Below, one piece after another: positions 45,837-55,857 of a DNA stretch of 64,000 nt (position 1 is the first letter of the stretch; every line of letters starts with the position of its first letter). A program made the translations under genes and the position numbers. The stretch is from Collybia mongolica (taxonomy: Eukaryota; Basidiomycota; Agaricomycetes; Agaricales; Clitocybaceae). The stretch lies in contig JAAXNY010000010.1 of NCBI GenBank assembly GCA_013420905.1, positions 2,666,001 through 2,730,000 of the forward strand, in the 5' to 3' direction. Below the pieces are notes generated by a model. The model worked only from the letters and a program-made list of their open reading frames with translations, searched no databases and had not been told where the DNA came from.

Positions 45837-48262
45837 GACTCTGAGGATGAGTCTGATGGGCTGATGCCTGAATTGCACATGTTGTCCGATTCAGACTGGG
45901 ACAGTGATGACGAAGGTGATGGTGGGCCACCCCATGCTGGGGAAGTGCCCAGGGAAATCATATTGGATCATGGCAGGGACTCCGAGGAGTTATCTGAGGC
46001 TGGCTGGAGTGAGATTAGCTCACTTGCCAGTGTTGACTCAGACTCAGATGTAGCCACAGAGGATGTTGCAGCAAATGTCAATGCTGGCAACAATGCCAAA
46101 GATGCCCCTCATGTCAAAGTGTACGACTCAGGGTGTTCCCATCACATGTCCCTGTACCAAGATGCCTTCAAGAATTATACCACAATTACTCCAAGGCCTT
46201 TTCGAGCTGCCAACAAGCAAAAATTTAATGCTATTGGCAAGGGGGAGATGGTGATTGACGTCCCTAATGGCACTGATGTCTCCCAGCTCAGGCTCACTGG
46301 GGTGTTGTACTCCCCCGAGGTGGGCTACACCCTCGTATCTGTCGGCCGTCTTGATGACAATGGTTTCTCTGCCACCTTCGGAGGCGGGAAGTGCGTGATT
46401 CGTGCTCCTGATGGGAATCAAGTCAGCAAGGTTGCAAAGACCCAACGCGGCCTGTATCGGGTTCAGCATGAGCCCGAAGAGGCTAATGCCGCAGTTGAGG
46501 CAATCAGCCTTGACCAGTTCCATTGGTGTATGGGCCATATCACTCCTGAGGTCGCGAGGAAACTAGTTGATCGAGGTTTTGTGACTGGCGTGCGTCTCAA
46601 AACCTCTCCTAGTGGTGATCCGGTCTTCTGTGAGTCATGTGTCTATGCCAAAGCAACCAGGAAGCCTGTTCGCAAGGCTCGCGCAGGCAAGTGGGCGACA
46701 AAATTTGGAGGCGAGGTCCACTCAGATTTATGGGGGCCTGCACCAGTTGCTACGAAGGGCGGAAGACTCTACTACGTGACATTCGTGGATGACCACACTT
46801 GCTGGACCCATCTTGACCTTCTTCGCGAGAAGGCCAAAACCTTCCAGTCCTACAAGGACTTCGAGGCATGGTGTGAAACTGCCCTTGGCGTGCACATCAA
46901 AACCTTGCACTCTGACCGTGGCGGCAAATACATGGGCAAGGCCTTTGTCATCCACCTCAAGGAACACGGCACCACCCAGAAGTTAACTGTCCACAACACC
47001 CCACAGCATAACGGCGTTGCAGAGTGTCGCAATCGCACCATTGTTGAACAAATTCGTGCCCTGTTACATGCCAGTGGCCTCCTGAAGTTTTTGTGGGGGG
47101 AAGCTGCACGGCATGTCGTTTGGTTGATGAATTGTACTGCGACAAAGGCCGTGGAAGGGATGACTCCATATGAGGCTCTCTTCAAGTGCAAACCAGACCT
47201 TCAGGAAGTTCGTGAGTGGGGAGAGAAGGTGTGGGTACGTGTGGAGAAGGGCGATAAGTTGGGTGGGCATGTTTGCAAGGGTTGCTGGATTGGTGTCGAT
47301 GATCGGAGCAATGGCTTCCGGATCTACTGGCCAGATACGCAATCCATCACTGTTGAATGAAACATCTACTATGACAAGACTAGGGCATCCGCAGAACGTC
47401 CCGAGGGGGAGGACACTGGTTCTGCCGTGCCGTTTGCCAATGCCCCCTGCCCCTGCCCCTGGTCCATCCACCCTTGCTCCTCCACCTATGGACAAAATTG
47501 TCCACCCCCCCTGTGAGCACCGCCCTAGTGCCTGTGTTCAAGCCATCATCAACAGACATGGTGTAACTTCAGCATGTCTGTCCGATCCTGTCATCTCTTG
47601 TGGTGTACCCATGCCCACTGTCCTCGAGAATGCTATACTTGAGGGGGAGGGTACTGCAAACTGGATGATGACAGCTGACTTCATTGAGGAGTACACGATG
47701 GCTGCTGAGATCAGTGAGGCCGAGGCGTTGGAGCCTAGGTCATTAGCTGAGGCAAAACGTCACCCCGACTGGCCATTGTGGGAGAAAGCCATCCATGAGG
47801 AGTTCGCACCACTCAAGGAGGCCGGAACCTGGCAACTCATTGACCCACCAACAGATGCGAACATCGTCGGTTCGAAGTGGGTTTTCCGTGCAAAGAAGGA
47901 CGCCACCAGGAACGTTGTGCACTACAAGGCTCACCTTGTCGTGCAGGGTTTCTCACAGGTCCCAGGTGTCAACTACTTTGACACCTTCGCACCCGTTGCC
48001 AAACTCGCGTCAATCCACACCACCCTCGCCGAAGCTGCTGCCCTTGACTGGGACATTCATCAGATCGACATCAAGGGCGCATACCTCAACAGAGAACTTA
48101 CCTCTGATGAGAAGATTTACATGCGCCAGCCCCCCGGCTATCATGCGCCCAACTCCTCTGGCAAGGTCTGCGGCCTTGTCAAAACTCTCTATGGACTGAA
48201 GCAATCCGGCTGTCGTTGGTACCAGAAGCTTGTCAACATCATGGTTGACAAGATGGGCTTCT
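45837..48262 (+). pseudogene. Copia protease-integrase-RT segment, with stop and frameshift
   Basis: This continues the gag frame after the LINE. The protease active site is YDSGCSHHM. The GAG-pre-integrase zinc region has HWCMGHITPEVARKL and C..C (FCESCVYAKATRKP). The integrase core has HSDLWGP, TLHSDRGGKYM and HNGVAECRNRTI (D,D,E). A TGA at 47358-47360 interrupts it, and an extra C in the C-run at about 47443-47447 shifts the frame. RT then begins with WLIDPP-like and KWVFRAKKDATRN, ARLVVQGF-type (AHLVVQGFSQVPG), TFAPVAKLASI, IHQIDIKGAYLN and TLYGLKQS. The segment ends at the second LINE insertion in VDKMGF. Confidence 0.88.
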
Positions 48263-49508
48263 TTTTTTTTTTTTTTTTTTTTTTGTTTCAACATTTTATA
48301 TAGCGATTGTACCTAATACATGCATCACTCACTTCGCAAAGTAATTATGGGATAGAGGGTGGAGGGGACGAAAGACAAAGCACTGTCAAGCTGAGGTGTC
48401 CCAGGGTGGCCGAAGTCACACCAGGTGTGTCGCAGGTCAAAGACCCATTTTATGCAGACTGGTAAGGGTCAAGCTATGCCAGGGGGTTGGCCCCCCGCCA
48501 CAGTGCACCACAGCAGGAAGTGGATCAAGTCCACTGATTATCCCGGTCTGGAAGAAACGCAAGGCGCACCTCATAACACGAATCCACCTAACATGGTGTA
48601 CCGCCCCCAGCCTGAGTTGGACTAAGGAACATCAAATGCAAACACAGTCTCGTTTGCTTCAAGGAAATCCACCAGCCACTTGTACAGCAGCTGTTGTTTT
48701 GGGGGTGTTTCCCGTGTGTGAGATGGGCAGTGGCAAAGTATGTGTGGCACAGATTCCATAGGGAATCTGCACCTACAGGCTGTGGGCTCTTTGGGGAAGA
48801 ACTGAGATCGGAATGTCCCTATGGGGGCATGTCCAGTTACGCAGTGTGTTAAGCGTGCAGTGAGACCATGACTATGTCCAGTCTTATGCATCCAGGGCCC
48901 ACTATTGACATGGGTTGGAGTGAGTGGGGTGTCCTTCTTCTCATAGAGAGGGAGGAAGTTCTTGCCAATGTACTTTGAGGACTGGAATAGGGACTTCCAG
49001 CCGCCAAGCATGCATGTGACTGCCCCGCTCCTAGTGAAGTCAGCAGATATAACCAGCGCCCCCCCCTGCCTCGACGCGTGTCGAGGTGGCGAGGATGTGT
49101 GCCAGTTGGTGGTCTTCTATCTCCACACCGGGTGTGATGTGGTGAAAGTGGACAGAGTTACCAGGTTCGTGTTGGAGCCAAGGCACCAGCACACGACAGA
49201 TGGCAAGGGACGAGTGTTGTCCAGAGTGATGAGACACATCCATGCACAGATGGAGCGCATTTGTAGAATTGGAAAAGACGTGTATCTGATGTACATCATT
49301 GAGTCCGATTTCCCTGGCTTGAGTAATGCCCTCTGCAATTGCTCGCAGTTCAGCACCATCAGATGTGGAGAGACCAGCCACAGCCCAGTCTTCATATAGA
49401 TCGCCCTCATGCCATGCCCGGTAAACCGAGACTGACTGAAGAGGGAGTGGGGGAGTCAACGCATCTGTAATGATACAGATGTGGTTGGGAGAGTGGGAGG
49501 CCACGTCT
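48263..49508 (-). mobile_element. 5'-truncated LINE, same family, minus orientation
   Basis: Begins on the plus strand with about 20 T (the poly(A) tail of a minus-strand insertion) followed by the complement of TATATAAAATGTTGAAAC. It is flanked by the 16 bp duplication GACAAGATGGSCTTCT at 48247-48262 and 49509-49524 (one mismatch). On the minus strand it encodes the same RNase H domain (CIITDALTPP, ELRAIAEGITQA, IHVFSNSTNAL) and the C-terminal GWKSLFQSSKYIGKNF, then a Cys/His stretch (CRCRFPMESVPHILCHC). Frame breaks are present. It is a separate insertion of the family seen at 44245-45836. Confidence 0.9.
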
Positions 49509-49764
49509 GACAAGATGGCCTTCTCCCGGTGTGATGTCGACCAGGCCGTGTTTTTTCGCCACAACAGGGAGTCAAAAATTGTTGTACTGGTGCACGTTGA
49601 CGACTGCACAATTGCTGCATTGTCTATGGACCTCATCATCAACTTCAAGGAGTCCATGAAAGAGCATGTTGAAATTACTGACCTCAGCGAGCTCCACTGG
49701 CTCTTGGGCATCAAAATCCACCGTGATCGCGAAGCCCGCTCCATCCACCTCTCCCAGTGCTTGT
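49509..49764 (+). pseudogene. Copia RT segment between LINE and Gypsy
   Basis: Resumes in frame with FSRCDVDQAVFFRH and contains the RT active site as VHVDDCTIAA, then LHWLLGIKI. It stops at HLSQCL, where the Gypsy element is inserted. Confidence 0.88.
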
Positions 49765-50180
49765 TGTAAGGGGAACTCCATTTCCGCCTTACTTCGCCGA
49801 TCTGCTTACTTCGCGCTCACTCCATTACATTCACTACATCGCACGTTCATTACCTACGCCCACATGCACCCCCACTCTCTACTTCACGCGCAGTTCGCCG
49901 CCAGACTTCGCACTTGTTCGGACTATCAAGGGCACGGTCACGTGACCTTCGCTAACCCAACGCGTGTCGTCGTACCGCACCGGGAACGTGTATTTAATGT
50001 AGTACTAGGTATATAGCACACCCCCCCTGATGGAGGCTCCTCAGAGAATTCTCTTAGGATCCCCTCCACCAGGTGAGTAGCACATATGTCGTACAAGTGA
50101 ATACATCTCTTAGGATCCCCTCCACCAGCGTCGGCCCGCTCTACTAAGTTCGCGCGCACTCCGCCGGAGTTGCCCTTACA
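49765..50180 (+). repeat. Gypsy 5' LTR
   Basis: 416 bp, TGTAAGGGGAACTCC to GTTGCCCTTACA. It differs from the 3' LTR at 49865 (T for C), 49886 (A for G) and 49903 (A for G). All three are consistent with deamination of CpG cytosine in this copy. Confidence 0.95.
50010..50043 (+). promoter_or_regulatory. Gypsy LTR TATA box and predicted RNA start
   Basis: TATATAG at 50010-50016 lies about 33 bp before the A at 50043, which begins AGAGAATTCT. The same arrangement is present in the 3' LTR. The start at 50043 is inferred from the TATA spacing and from its complementarity to the primer-binding site. Confidence 0.5.
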
Positions 50181-50182
50181 GT

Positions 50183-50192
50183 AGAATTCTCT
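50183..50192 (+). other. Gypsy primer-binding site, probably self-priming
   Basis: AGAATTCTCT lies two bases after the 5' LTR. It is the exact complement of AGAGAATTCT at 50043-50052, the predicted 5' end of the element's own RNA. This is the geometry of Tf1/sushi-type self-primed chromoviruses. The core AGAATTCT is palindromic, so part of the match is intrinsic. Confidence 0.5.
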
Positions 50193-50340
50193 CACCAGCA
50201 GAGACCGCGACCTCACCGCAGCCATTGCCAAATTCCGATCGGCAGAAACTGTCAGCTCCGATACAGAATCCGTCAAGACCGCGCGAGAATCGCCCTCTCC
50301 ACCCTCCTCCGAACTAGAAGTGGAACTCCTACTCCGGCCG

Positions 50341-51483
50341 ATGGACGCCGAAACAAGGATGGATAACGTCGAACGAGACGTAGGAGATCTCAATAGGAAG
50401 GCGGAGGAACAAGCCGAGCAGCTTAAGAAGCTCACCGACAGCATCAACGCGCTGATCGCGCTCCAAACCGCGGCTCCCCCACCCCCGGTCAATACCCCTG
50501 CACCCAGCGCCCCTGTAAATAATGTATCAACACCTCCCCCCGCGACCCACGTTAATTCGGGACGACCTTCGGCACTCCGGCCATCGCTTCCCGATGACTT
50601 CGACGGATCGCGCGAACGAGGGCGTGCGTTCATTAACGCATGCGAACTGTATATAAATCTTGTACCACACCAGTTCGCGGATGAAGTGACGCAGGTACGG
50701 TGGGCGTACACCTTCATGAAGAAAGGCCGAGCGTATCTGTTTGCGGACCGGGCCATGCGATACCAGACCGCTACCGGGAACCCGAAGTACGCGACATGGG
50801 CCCTATTCCGCGCCGACTTCGCGGTCAACTTCTTCGTGCAGAGCGAAGCGCAGCGGGCGATTACGAGGTTGGAAACGAGCAGCTACCACCAAGGATCGCG
50901 ATCGGTGGACGACTACACGGATGAGTTCAGGGATCTCATCGACAAGTCGGGATACAAGGAGGGGTTGACGATTGTGGTGAAGTACCGGAAGGGACTGAGC
51001 GGGGAGATTCAGTCGCAGATCGCGACGATGGCAGTGGGACGACCAGCGGACGATCAGCCGGAACAGTGGTATGTAGCGGCGATGAAGTGCGATGAAAACC
51101 GCCTCACCAACGAGGCCTTCCTGAGCACTAAACCGGCGGCTCGCGCACCTCCCGCACGCACTACCTCGGCGTTTCGCGCACCGCCGCACTTCTCAGCCCC
51201 GACGCTGCAATGGATGGCGCCACCACCACCTCCGCCGCCCCCTGCTCTCCCTCCACCAGTTCCGATGGATGTAGACGCGATGCGGAGGGCTCGAACGAAC
51301 ATCGAGACCTGCCACCGATGTAAGCAGCCGGGCCATTTCCGGAAGGACTGCCCCCTCCGCTACGACACGCGGTTCATGTCAATGGAGGAGCAGCATGAGT
51401 TCGCGCAGCACATCTTCGCGATGATAGACGCACGAGTCGAACCGCCGGCGGAAGAAGAGGGTTTTGTAGCGGACAGCGAGTGA
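50341..51483 (+). CDS. gag: Gypsy Gag
   Basis: 380 residues from ATG 50341 (MDAETRMDNVERDVGDLNRK), the first ATG in the frame; the frame is open back to a TAG just after the LTR but has no earlier ATG. An N-terminal coiled coil (about 1-45) is followed by a proline-rich linker and then the retrotransposon gag domain (LPDDFDGSRERGRAFINACE, TWALFRADFAVNFF, VDDYTDEFRDLIDKSGY). The CCHC zinc knuckle CHRCKQPGHFRKDC is near the C-terminus. It overlaps pol, which is read in the -1 frame. Confidence 0.9.
   Translation: MDAETRMDNVERDVGDLNRKAEEQAEQLKKLTDSINALIALQTAAPPPPVNTPAPSAPVNNVSTPPPATHVNSGRPSALRPSLPDDFDGSRERGRAFINACELYINLVPHQFADEVTQVRWAYTFMKKGRAYLFADRAMRYQTATGNPKYATWALFRADFAVNFFVQSEAQRAITRLETSSYHQGSRSVDDYTDEFRDLIDKSGYKEGLTIVVKYRKGLSGEIQSQIATMAVGRPADDQPEQWYVAAMKCDENRLTNEAFLSTKPAARAPPARTTSAFRAPPHFSAPTLQWMAPPPPPPPPALPPPVPMDVDAMRRARTNIETCHRCKQPGHFRKDCPLRYDTRFMSMEEQHEFAQHIFAMIDARVEPPAEEEGFVADSE
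51459..51465 (+). promoter_or_regulatory. Candidate -1 ribosomal frameshift heptamer
   Basis: G GGT TTT in the gag frame fits X XXY YYZ. It lies 15 nt before the gag stop at 51481. Slippage by -1 continues directly into the pol frame. No structure downstream was computed. Confidence 0.5.
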
Positions 51484-54400
51484 ACAGTACGCCCTCGCTG
51501 TCATCTGTAAATAGGTTCGCGTGTTTAGAAGTTGAGAACACAATTGAAATTTCCCAAACACCCGAAACTACTACAGAAGCCGTACAAGATACCATCCCCG
51601 TCCCTAAACCGCCGCGCCAGAGACTCCCCCGATGGGAACGAGCTCTACCCAAGCGATTCGTAGTCGCCGCCACCCCCAGCACTCGCTCGCTGAAGCTCAA
51701 GATTGAACTTCAGACGACCGACACAGGCGAGACATTCGCGACGAACAGCTTGGTAGACTCAGGAGCAACGGGCCTTTTCATCGATTCTGAATTCGTGCGG
51801 AGGAACAGGTTGACCTCGCGCAAGCTAGTTCGCACTATTCCGGTGTTCAACGTCGACGGCACTCCGAACGAGAACGGGTCTATTTCAGAGATCGTAGACC
51901 TCATCCTCCGGTACAACGGTCACTCAGAACGCACCCACTTCGCAGTCACCAGCCTAGGGAAGCAGGATCTCATACTGGGCTACACTTGGTTGCAGGAGCA
52001 CAACCCGGAGATCAACTGGCAGACCAACGAGGTGAAGATGAGTCGCTGTCCCGACAAATGTCGGACCTGCGCGAACGAGGTTAAATCGGAAAAGGCGGAG
52101 AAGCGTAAATTGGAGGCCCGCATCAACGCCTGTCGCGCAGGACCCATGCCCGAACCAGAAACAGAAATTGGAGAGGTTCCCGACTCTGAGCACGAAGGAG
52201 ATATCGCCCTTGAAGATTGCATCGAAGAGGGCGACCGTATCTTCGTGGTCAACATCGGCGAACCAGGACAGTTTCAGAAGGCACCGGAAGAGATTCGGAC
52301 AACCCAAACCATCTCGCAGCGACTAGCGGAAAAGATCCAAACAGAAGCCCGGAAGAACGCGTCCCAGCAGATCGCAGACTCCTTTGATCGTAATGCGCAA
52401 CCCAAGACGTTCTTTGATCTAGCACCGGCGCACGTCCACGAATTTGAGGATGTGTTCTCCAAGACGTCCTTCGACGCTCTCCCAGATCGCCGACCGTGGG
52501 ACCACGCGATCGAACTCATCCGCGACGCAGAAGGGAAATCCTGCAAGGTCTACCCGCTCTCAGTCGCCGAACAAGCAGAGTTGGACAAGTTCCTCGAGGA
52601 GAACCTCGCCTCTGGTCGGATCCGCCCCTCCAAATCGCCAATGGCTTCGCCGTTCTTCTTTATCAAGAAGAAGGACGGTTCGCTACGCCCGGTACAGGAC
52701 TACCGCGTTCTCAATTCGCTGACGATCAAGAACAAATACCCACTCCCACTCATCTCCGACCTCGTCAACAATCTTCGGGGAGCGAAATACTTCTCCAAAT
52801 TCGACGTTCGCTGGGGATACAACAACGTCCGAATTAAGGAAGGTGATGAGTGGAAGGCCGCATTTCGCACAAACCGCGGAATGTTTGAGCCCCTGGTAAT
52901 GTTCTTTGGTCTCACTAACTCGCCGGCAACGTTCCAAACCATGATGAACGAGATATTCCACGATCTCATCATGGAAGGAGTGGTATGTGTCTACATCGAT
53001 GATATTCTAATCTACACAAAGACACTCGCCGAACACCGCCGAATTACGAGGTTAGTTCTCCAGCGACTCCGCGAACATAAACTGTACCTGCGACTGGACA
53101 AATGCGAATTCGAGAAGACCCGAATCGAGTATCTGGGGCTCATTATCTCGGAGGGGCAGGCGGAGATGGACCCGGTCAAGGTTGCCGGAGTAGCGGAATG
53201 GCCAACACCCACGAACAAGAAGCAAGTGCAGTCCTTCTTGGGCTTCACGAACTTCTATCGGCGGTTCATTCGCGACTTCTCCCATATTGCGCGGCCATTG
53301 TTTGATCTCACCGGTAAAGACGTGCCTTGGAAGTGGGGTGAGTCGGAGCAGGAGGCATTCGAAGGGTTGAAGGAAGCGGTGTCGTCTAAACCGGTACTGA
53401 TGTTCGCAGACGACAACCGGCCGTTTAGGGTGGAGGCAGATAGTTCGGATTTCGCGACCGGCGCAGTACTTTCGCAACTCAGCCCGGAGGACGACAAGTG
53501 GCACCCGATTGCGTTTTCGTCAAAGAGCCTCAACGCGGTCGAGCGGAATTACGAGATACACGACAAGGAAATGCTCGCCATCATTCGCGCACTCGAAGAA
53601 TGGCGACACTTCCTTGAAGGCGCGCGACACGACTTCGAGATCTGGACAGACCACAAAAATCTAGAGTACTTCCGGACGTCCCAGAAGCTAAATCGGAGAC
53701 AGGCCAGGTGGTCACTGTACCTCTCCCGATTCAACTTCTCGCTGCACCACAAGCCCGGACGAAGTATGGGTAAGCCAGACGCGCTATCTCGCCGAGCGGA
53801 CCACAGCGATGGAAACGAGGATAACCGCGATCTAGTCCTCCTCAAACCGGAGTTGTTCACAATCCGCGCACTGGAAGGAATGGTCGTGGAAGGAGAGGAA
53901 AGGGACATTCTGCGGGATATTCGGAGAGGCAATCGCGAGGGACATCAGGAGGAAGCGGTGGTGAAGGCAGCGCAGGAGTTGAAGAAGTCCGCAGGAAAAT
54001 CGGTTCGGAGCGCAGAGTGGAGGGAAGCGCAGGAGTTGCTGTATTTCCGCAATCGCATCTACGTCCCAAAACACGCTGACCTTCGCAGACGTATAGTTGC
54101 GCAACATCACGATTCGCGAATTGCGGGACACGCCGGAAGATGGAAGACGTTGGAACTCGTATCGCGCAATTACTGGTGGCCTCAAATGTCGCGCTACATC
54201 GGCGAATACTGCAAGACATGCGACCTCTGTCTCCGAACGAAGGCTCAGCGTCAACTTCCAAGCGGCGAACTTAAACCGCTGCCGATTCCGGAAGGTCGCT
54301 GGGACGTCGCAAGTGTGGATTTCATCGTGGAACTCCCCGAGTCGCAAGGGCATGATGCGATCATGGTAGTGGTGGACACGGTGGGTAAACGCGCGCACTT

Positions 54401-55430
54401 CATCCCAACCACAACGACAATTACCGCGCTTGGATCGGCGAGGCTTTACCTCCAGCATGTGTGGAAGTTGCACGGCTTACCGAAGGCTATGGTCTCCGAC
54501 CGAGGGGTACAGTTCGTGGCGGAATTCACAAGGGAGTTATATCGCATGCTTGATATTAAACTCACAGCGTCTACGGCGTACCACCCACAGACAGACGGAC
54601 AGACCGAGCGAGTGAACCAGGAACTGGAACAGTATCTCCGGTTATTCATCAGCAAGCGACAGGACAACTGGGTCGACCTTTTACCGCTCGCCAAATTCCA
54701 GTACAATAACCACGTCCACTCCTCGACACAGCACTCGCCGTTCTTCCTGGACACCGGTCGACATCCACGCATGGGCTTCGAACCACAGACCGCACCATCC
54801 CGGCTGGAAACCGCGAACGAATTCCGCGACCGAATGAAGGACACCCTCGAGGAAGCCCGCGCCGCATTAGCCAAAGCCAAGGACGAGATGGCGATGTACT
54901 ACAATCGCCGCCGAAACCCAACACCCGACTACCAGGTTGGAGACCGGATGTATTTGGATTCGCGCAACATTCGTATCACTCGACCGTCGCAGAAACTGGC
55001 TCACCGCTACATCGGGCCCTACCCCATCGAAGCCAAGGTTGGATCGCACGCCTACCGCCTCAAACTTCCGCCGGCGCTATCGCGCATCCACCCGGTCTTC
55101 CATGTTGTCAAACTCCTACCCGCGCCGCACGACCCAATACCCGGTAGAACGGTCACCGAAGTCCCTGAACCCACTCTCATAGACGGCGAGGTACATTATG
55201 AGGTTCAGGAGATCATGGACAGCCGGATTTACAGGAACAAGCTGCAGTACCTGGTCGCCTGGAAGGGCTACAGCTACGAACAGAACACCTGGGAACCCGC
55301 CGACAAGGTGAATGCGGACGAGTTGGTCGCCGAATTCTACAGACGCAACCCCGGAGCACCGCGACTCGTACAACGCGTCCAATTCGCACAGATCCCGTTC
55401 CAACGCCGGCGTGAAGACACGCGAACCTAG
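51465..55430 (+). CDS. pol: Gypsy Pol (protease, RT, RNase H, integrase, chromodomain)
   Basis: About 1,320 residues with no internal stop. It has no ATG near its start and lies in the -1 frame of gag, so it is expected to be made as Gag-Pol. Protease VDSGATGLFID is at about residue 92. The RT runs from GRIRPSKSPMASPFFFIKKK through YFSKFDVRWGYNN to the active site YIDDILIY (about 505). RNase H has RVEADSSDFATGAVLSQL and HDKEMLAIIRALEEWRHFLE. The integrase zinc finger is H..H...C..C (GHAGRWKT, CKTCDLC, near 875). The DDE core has ASVDFIVELPES, VSDRGVQFVAEF and YHPQTDGQTERVNQELEQYL. The C-terminal chromodomain (about 1240-1295) has YLVAWKGYSYEQNTWEPADK, which directs integration to marked chromatin in this group. 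Confidence 0.95.
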   Translation, partial: CSGQRVNSTPSLSSVNRFACLEVENTIEISQTPETTTEAVQDTIPVPKPPRQRLPRWERALPKRFVVAATPSTRSLKLKIELQTTDTGETFATNSLVDSGATGLFIDSEFVRRNRLTSRKLVRTIPVFNVDGTPNENGSISEIVDLILRYNGHSERTHFAVTSLGKQDLILGYTWLQEHNPEINWQTNEVKMSRCPDKCRTCANEVKSEKAEKRKLEARINACRAGPMPEPETEIGEVPDSEHEGDIALEDCIEEGDRIFVVNIGEPGQFQKAPEEIRTTQTISQRLAEKIQTEARKNASQQIADSFDRNAQPKTFFDLAPAHVHEFEDVFSKTSFDALPDRRPWDHAIELIRDAEGKSCKVYPLSVAEQAELDKFLEENLASGRIRPSKSPMASPFFFIKKKDGSLRPVQDYRVLNSLTIKNKYPLPLISDLVNNLRGAKYFSKFDVRWGYNNVRIKEGDEWKAAFRTNRGMFEPLVMFFGLTNSPATFQTMMNEIFHDLIMEGVVCVYIDDILIYTKTLAEHRRITRLVLQRLREHKLYLRLDKCEFEKTRIEYLGLIISEGQAEMDPVKVAGVAEWPTPTNKKQVQSFLGFTNFYRRFIRDFSHIARPLFDLTGKDVPWKWGESEQEAFEGLKEAVSSKPVLMFADDNRPFRVEADSSDFATGAVLSQLSPEDDKWHPIAFSSKSLNAVERNYEIHDKEMLAIIRALEEWRHFLEGARHDFEIWTDHKNLEYFRTSQKLNRRQARWSLYLSRFNFSLHHKPGRSMGKPDALSRRADHSDGNEDNRDLVLLKPELFTIRALEGMVVEGEERDILRDIRRGNREGHQEEAVVKAAQELKKSAGKSVRSAEWREAQELLYFRNRIYVPKHADLRRRIVAQHHDSRIAGHAGRWKTLELVSRNYWWPQMSRYIGEYCKTCDLCLRTKAQRQLPSGELKPLPIPEGRWDVASVDFIVELPESQGHDAIMVVVDTVGKRAHFIPTTTTITALGSARLYLQHVWKLHGLPKAMVSDRGVQFVAEFTRELYRMLDIKLTASTAYHPQTDGQTERVNQELEQYLRLFISKRQDNWVDLLPLAKFQYNNHVHSSTQHSPFFLDTGRHPRMGFEPQTAPSRLETANEFRDRMKDTLEEARAALAKAKDEMAMYYNRRRNPTPDYQVGDRMYLDSRNIRITRPSQKLAHRYIGPYPIEAKVGSHAYRLKLPPALSRIHPVFHVVKLLPAPHDPIPGRTVTEVPEPTLIDGEVHYEVQEIMDSRIYRNKLQYLVAWKGYSYEQNTWEPADKVNADELVAEFYRRNPGAPRLVQRVQFAQIPFQRRREDTRT

Positions 55431-55441
55431 AAGGGGGGTAA

Positions 55442-55857
55442 TGTAAGGGGAACTCCATTTCCGCCTTACTTCGCCGATCTGCTTACTTCGCGCTCACTCC
55501 ATTACATTCACTACATCGCACGTTCATTACCTACGCCCACACGCACCCCCACTCTCTACTTCGCGCGCAGTTCGCCGCCGGACTTCGCACTTGTTCGGAC
55601 TATCAAGGGCACGGTCACGTGACCTTCGCTAACCCAACGCGTGTCGTCGTACCGCACCGGGAACGTGTATTTAATGTAGTACTAGGTATATAGCACACCC
55701 CCCCTGATGGAGGCTCCTCAGAGAATTCTCTTAGGATCCCCTCCACCAGGTGAGTAGCACATATGTCGTACAAGTGAATACATCTCTTAGGATCCCCTCC
55801 ACCAGCGTCGGCCCGCTCTACTAAGTTCGCGCGCACTCCGCCGGAGTTGCCCTTACA
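55442..55857 (+). repeat. Gypsy 3' LTR
   Basis: 416 bp, preceded by the polypurine tract AGAAGGGGGG and ending GTTGCCCTTACA directly before the TSD CTTGT. It retains CpG at the three positions where the 5' LTR has TpG or CpA. Confidence 0.95.

Larger units (their letters stand above)
49765..55857 (+). mobile_element. Intact chromoviral Ty3/Gypsy retrotransposon
   Basis: 6,093 bp, flanked by the TSD CTTGT at 49760-49764 and 55858-55862. Two 416 bp LTRs differ at three positions by eye. gag and pol are open, all catalytic motifs are present, and pol ends in a chromodomain. A purine-rich tract (AGAAGGGGGG) precedes the 3' LTR. It sits inside the Copia RT/RNase H junction and is the youngest-looking element of the nest. 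Confidence 0.96.

Noticed and set aside
48263..48285. Poly-T run as a Pol III terminator or sequencing artefact
   Set aside because: It is the complement of a LINE poly(A) tail with a matching TSD and 3' sequence.
49938..50828. Long antisense frame of 296 codons over the Gypsy 5' LTR and gag
   Set aside because: It mirrors the open gag frame on the other strand, and a truncated form recurs at the 3' LTR simply because the LTR is repeated.
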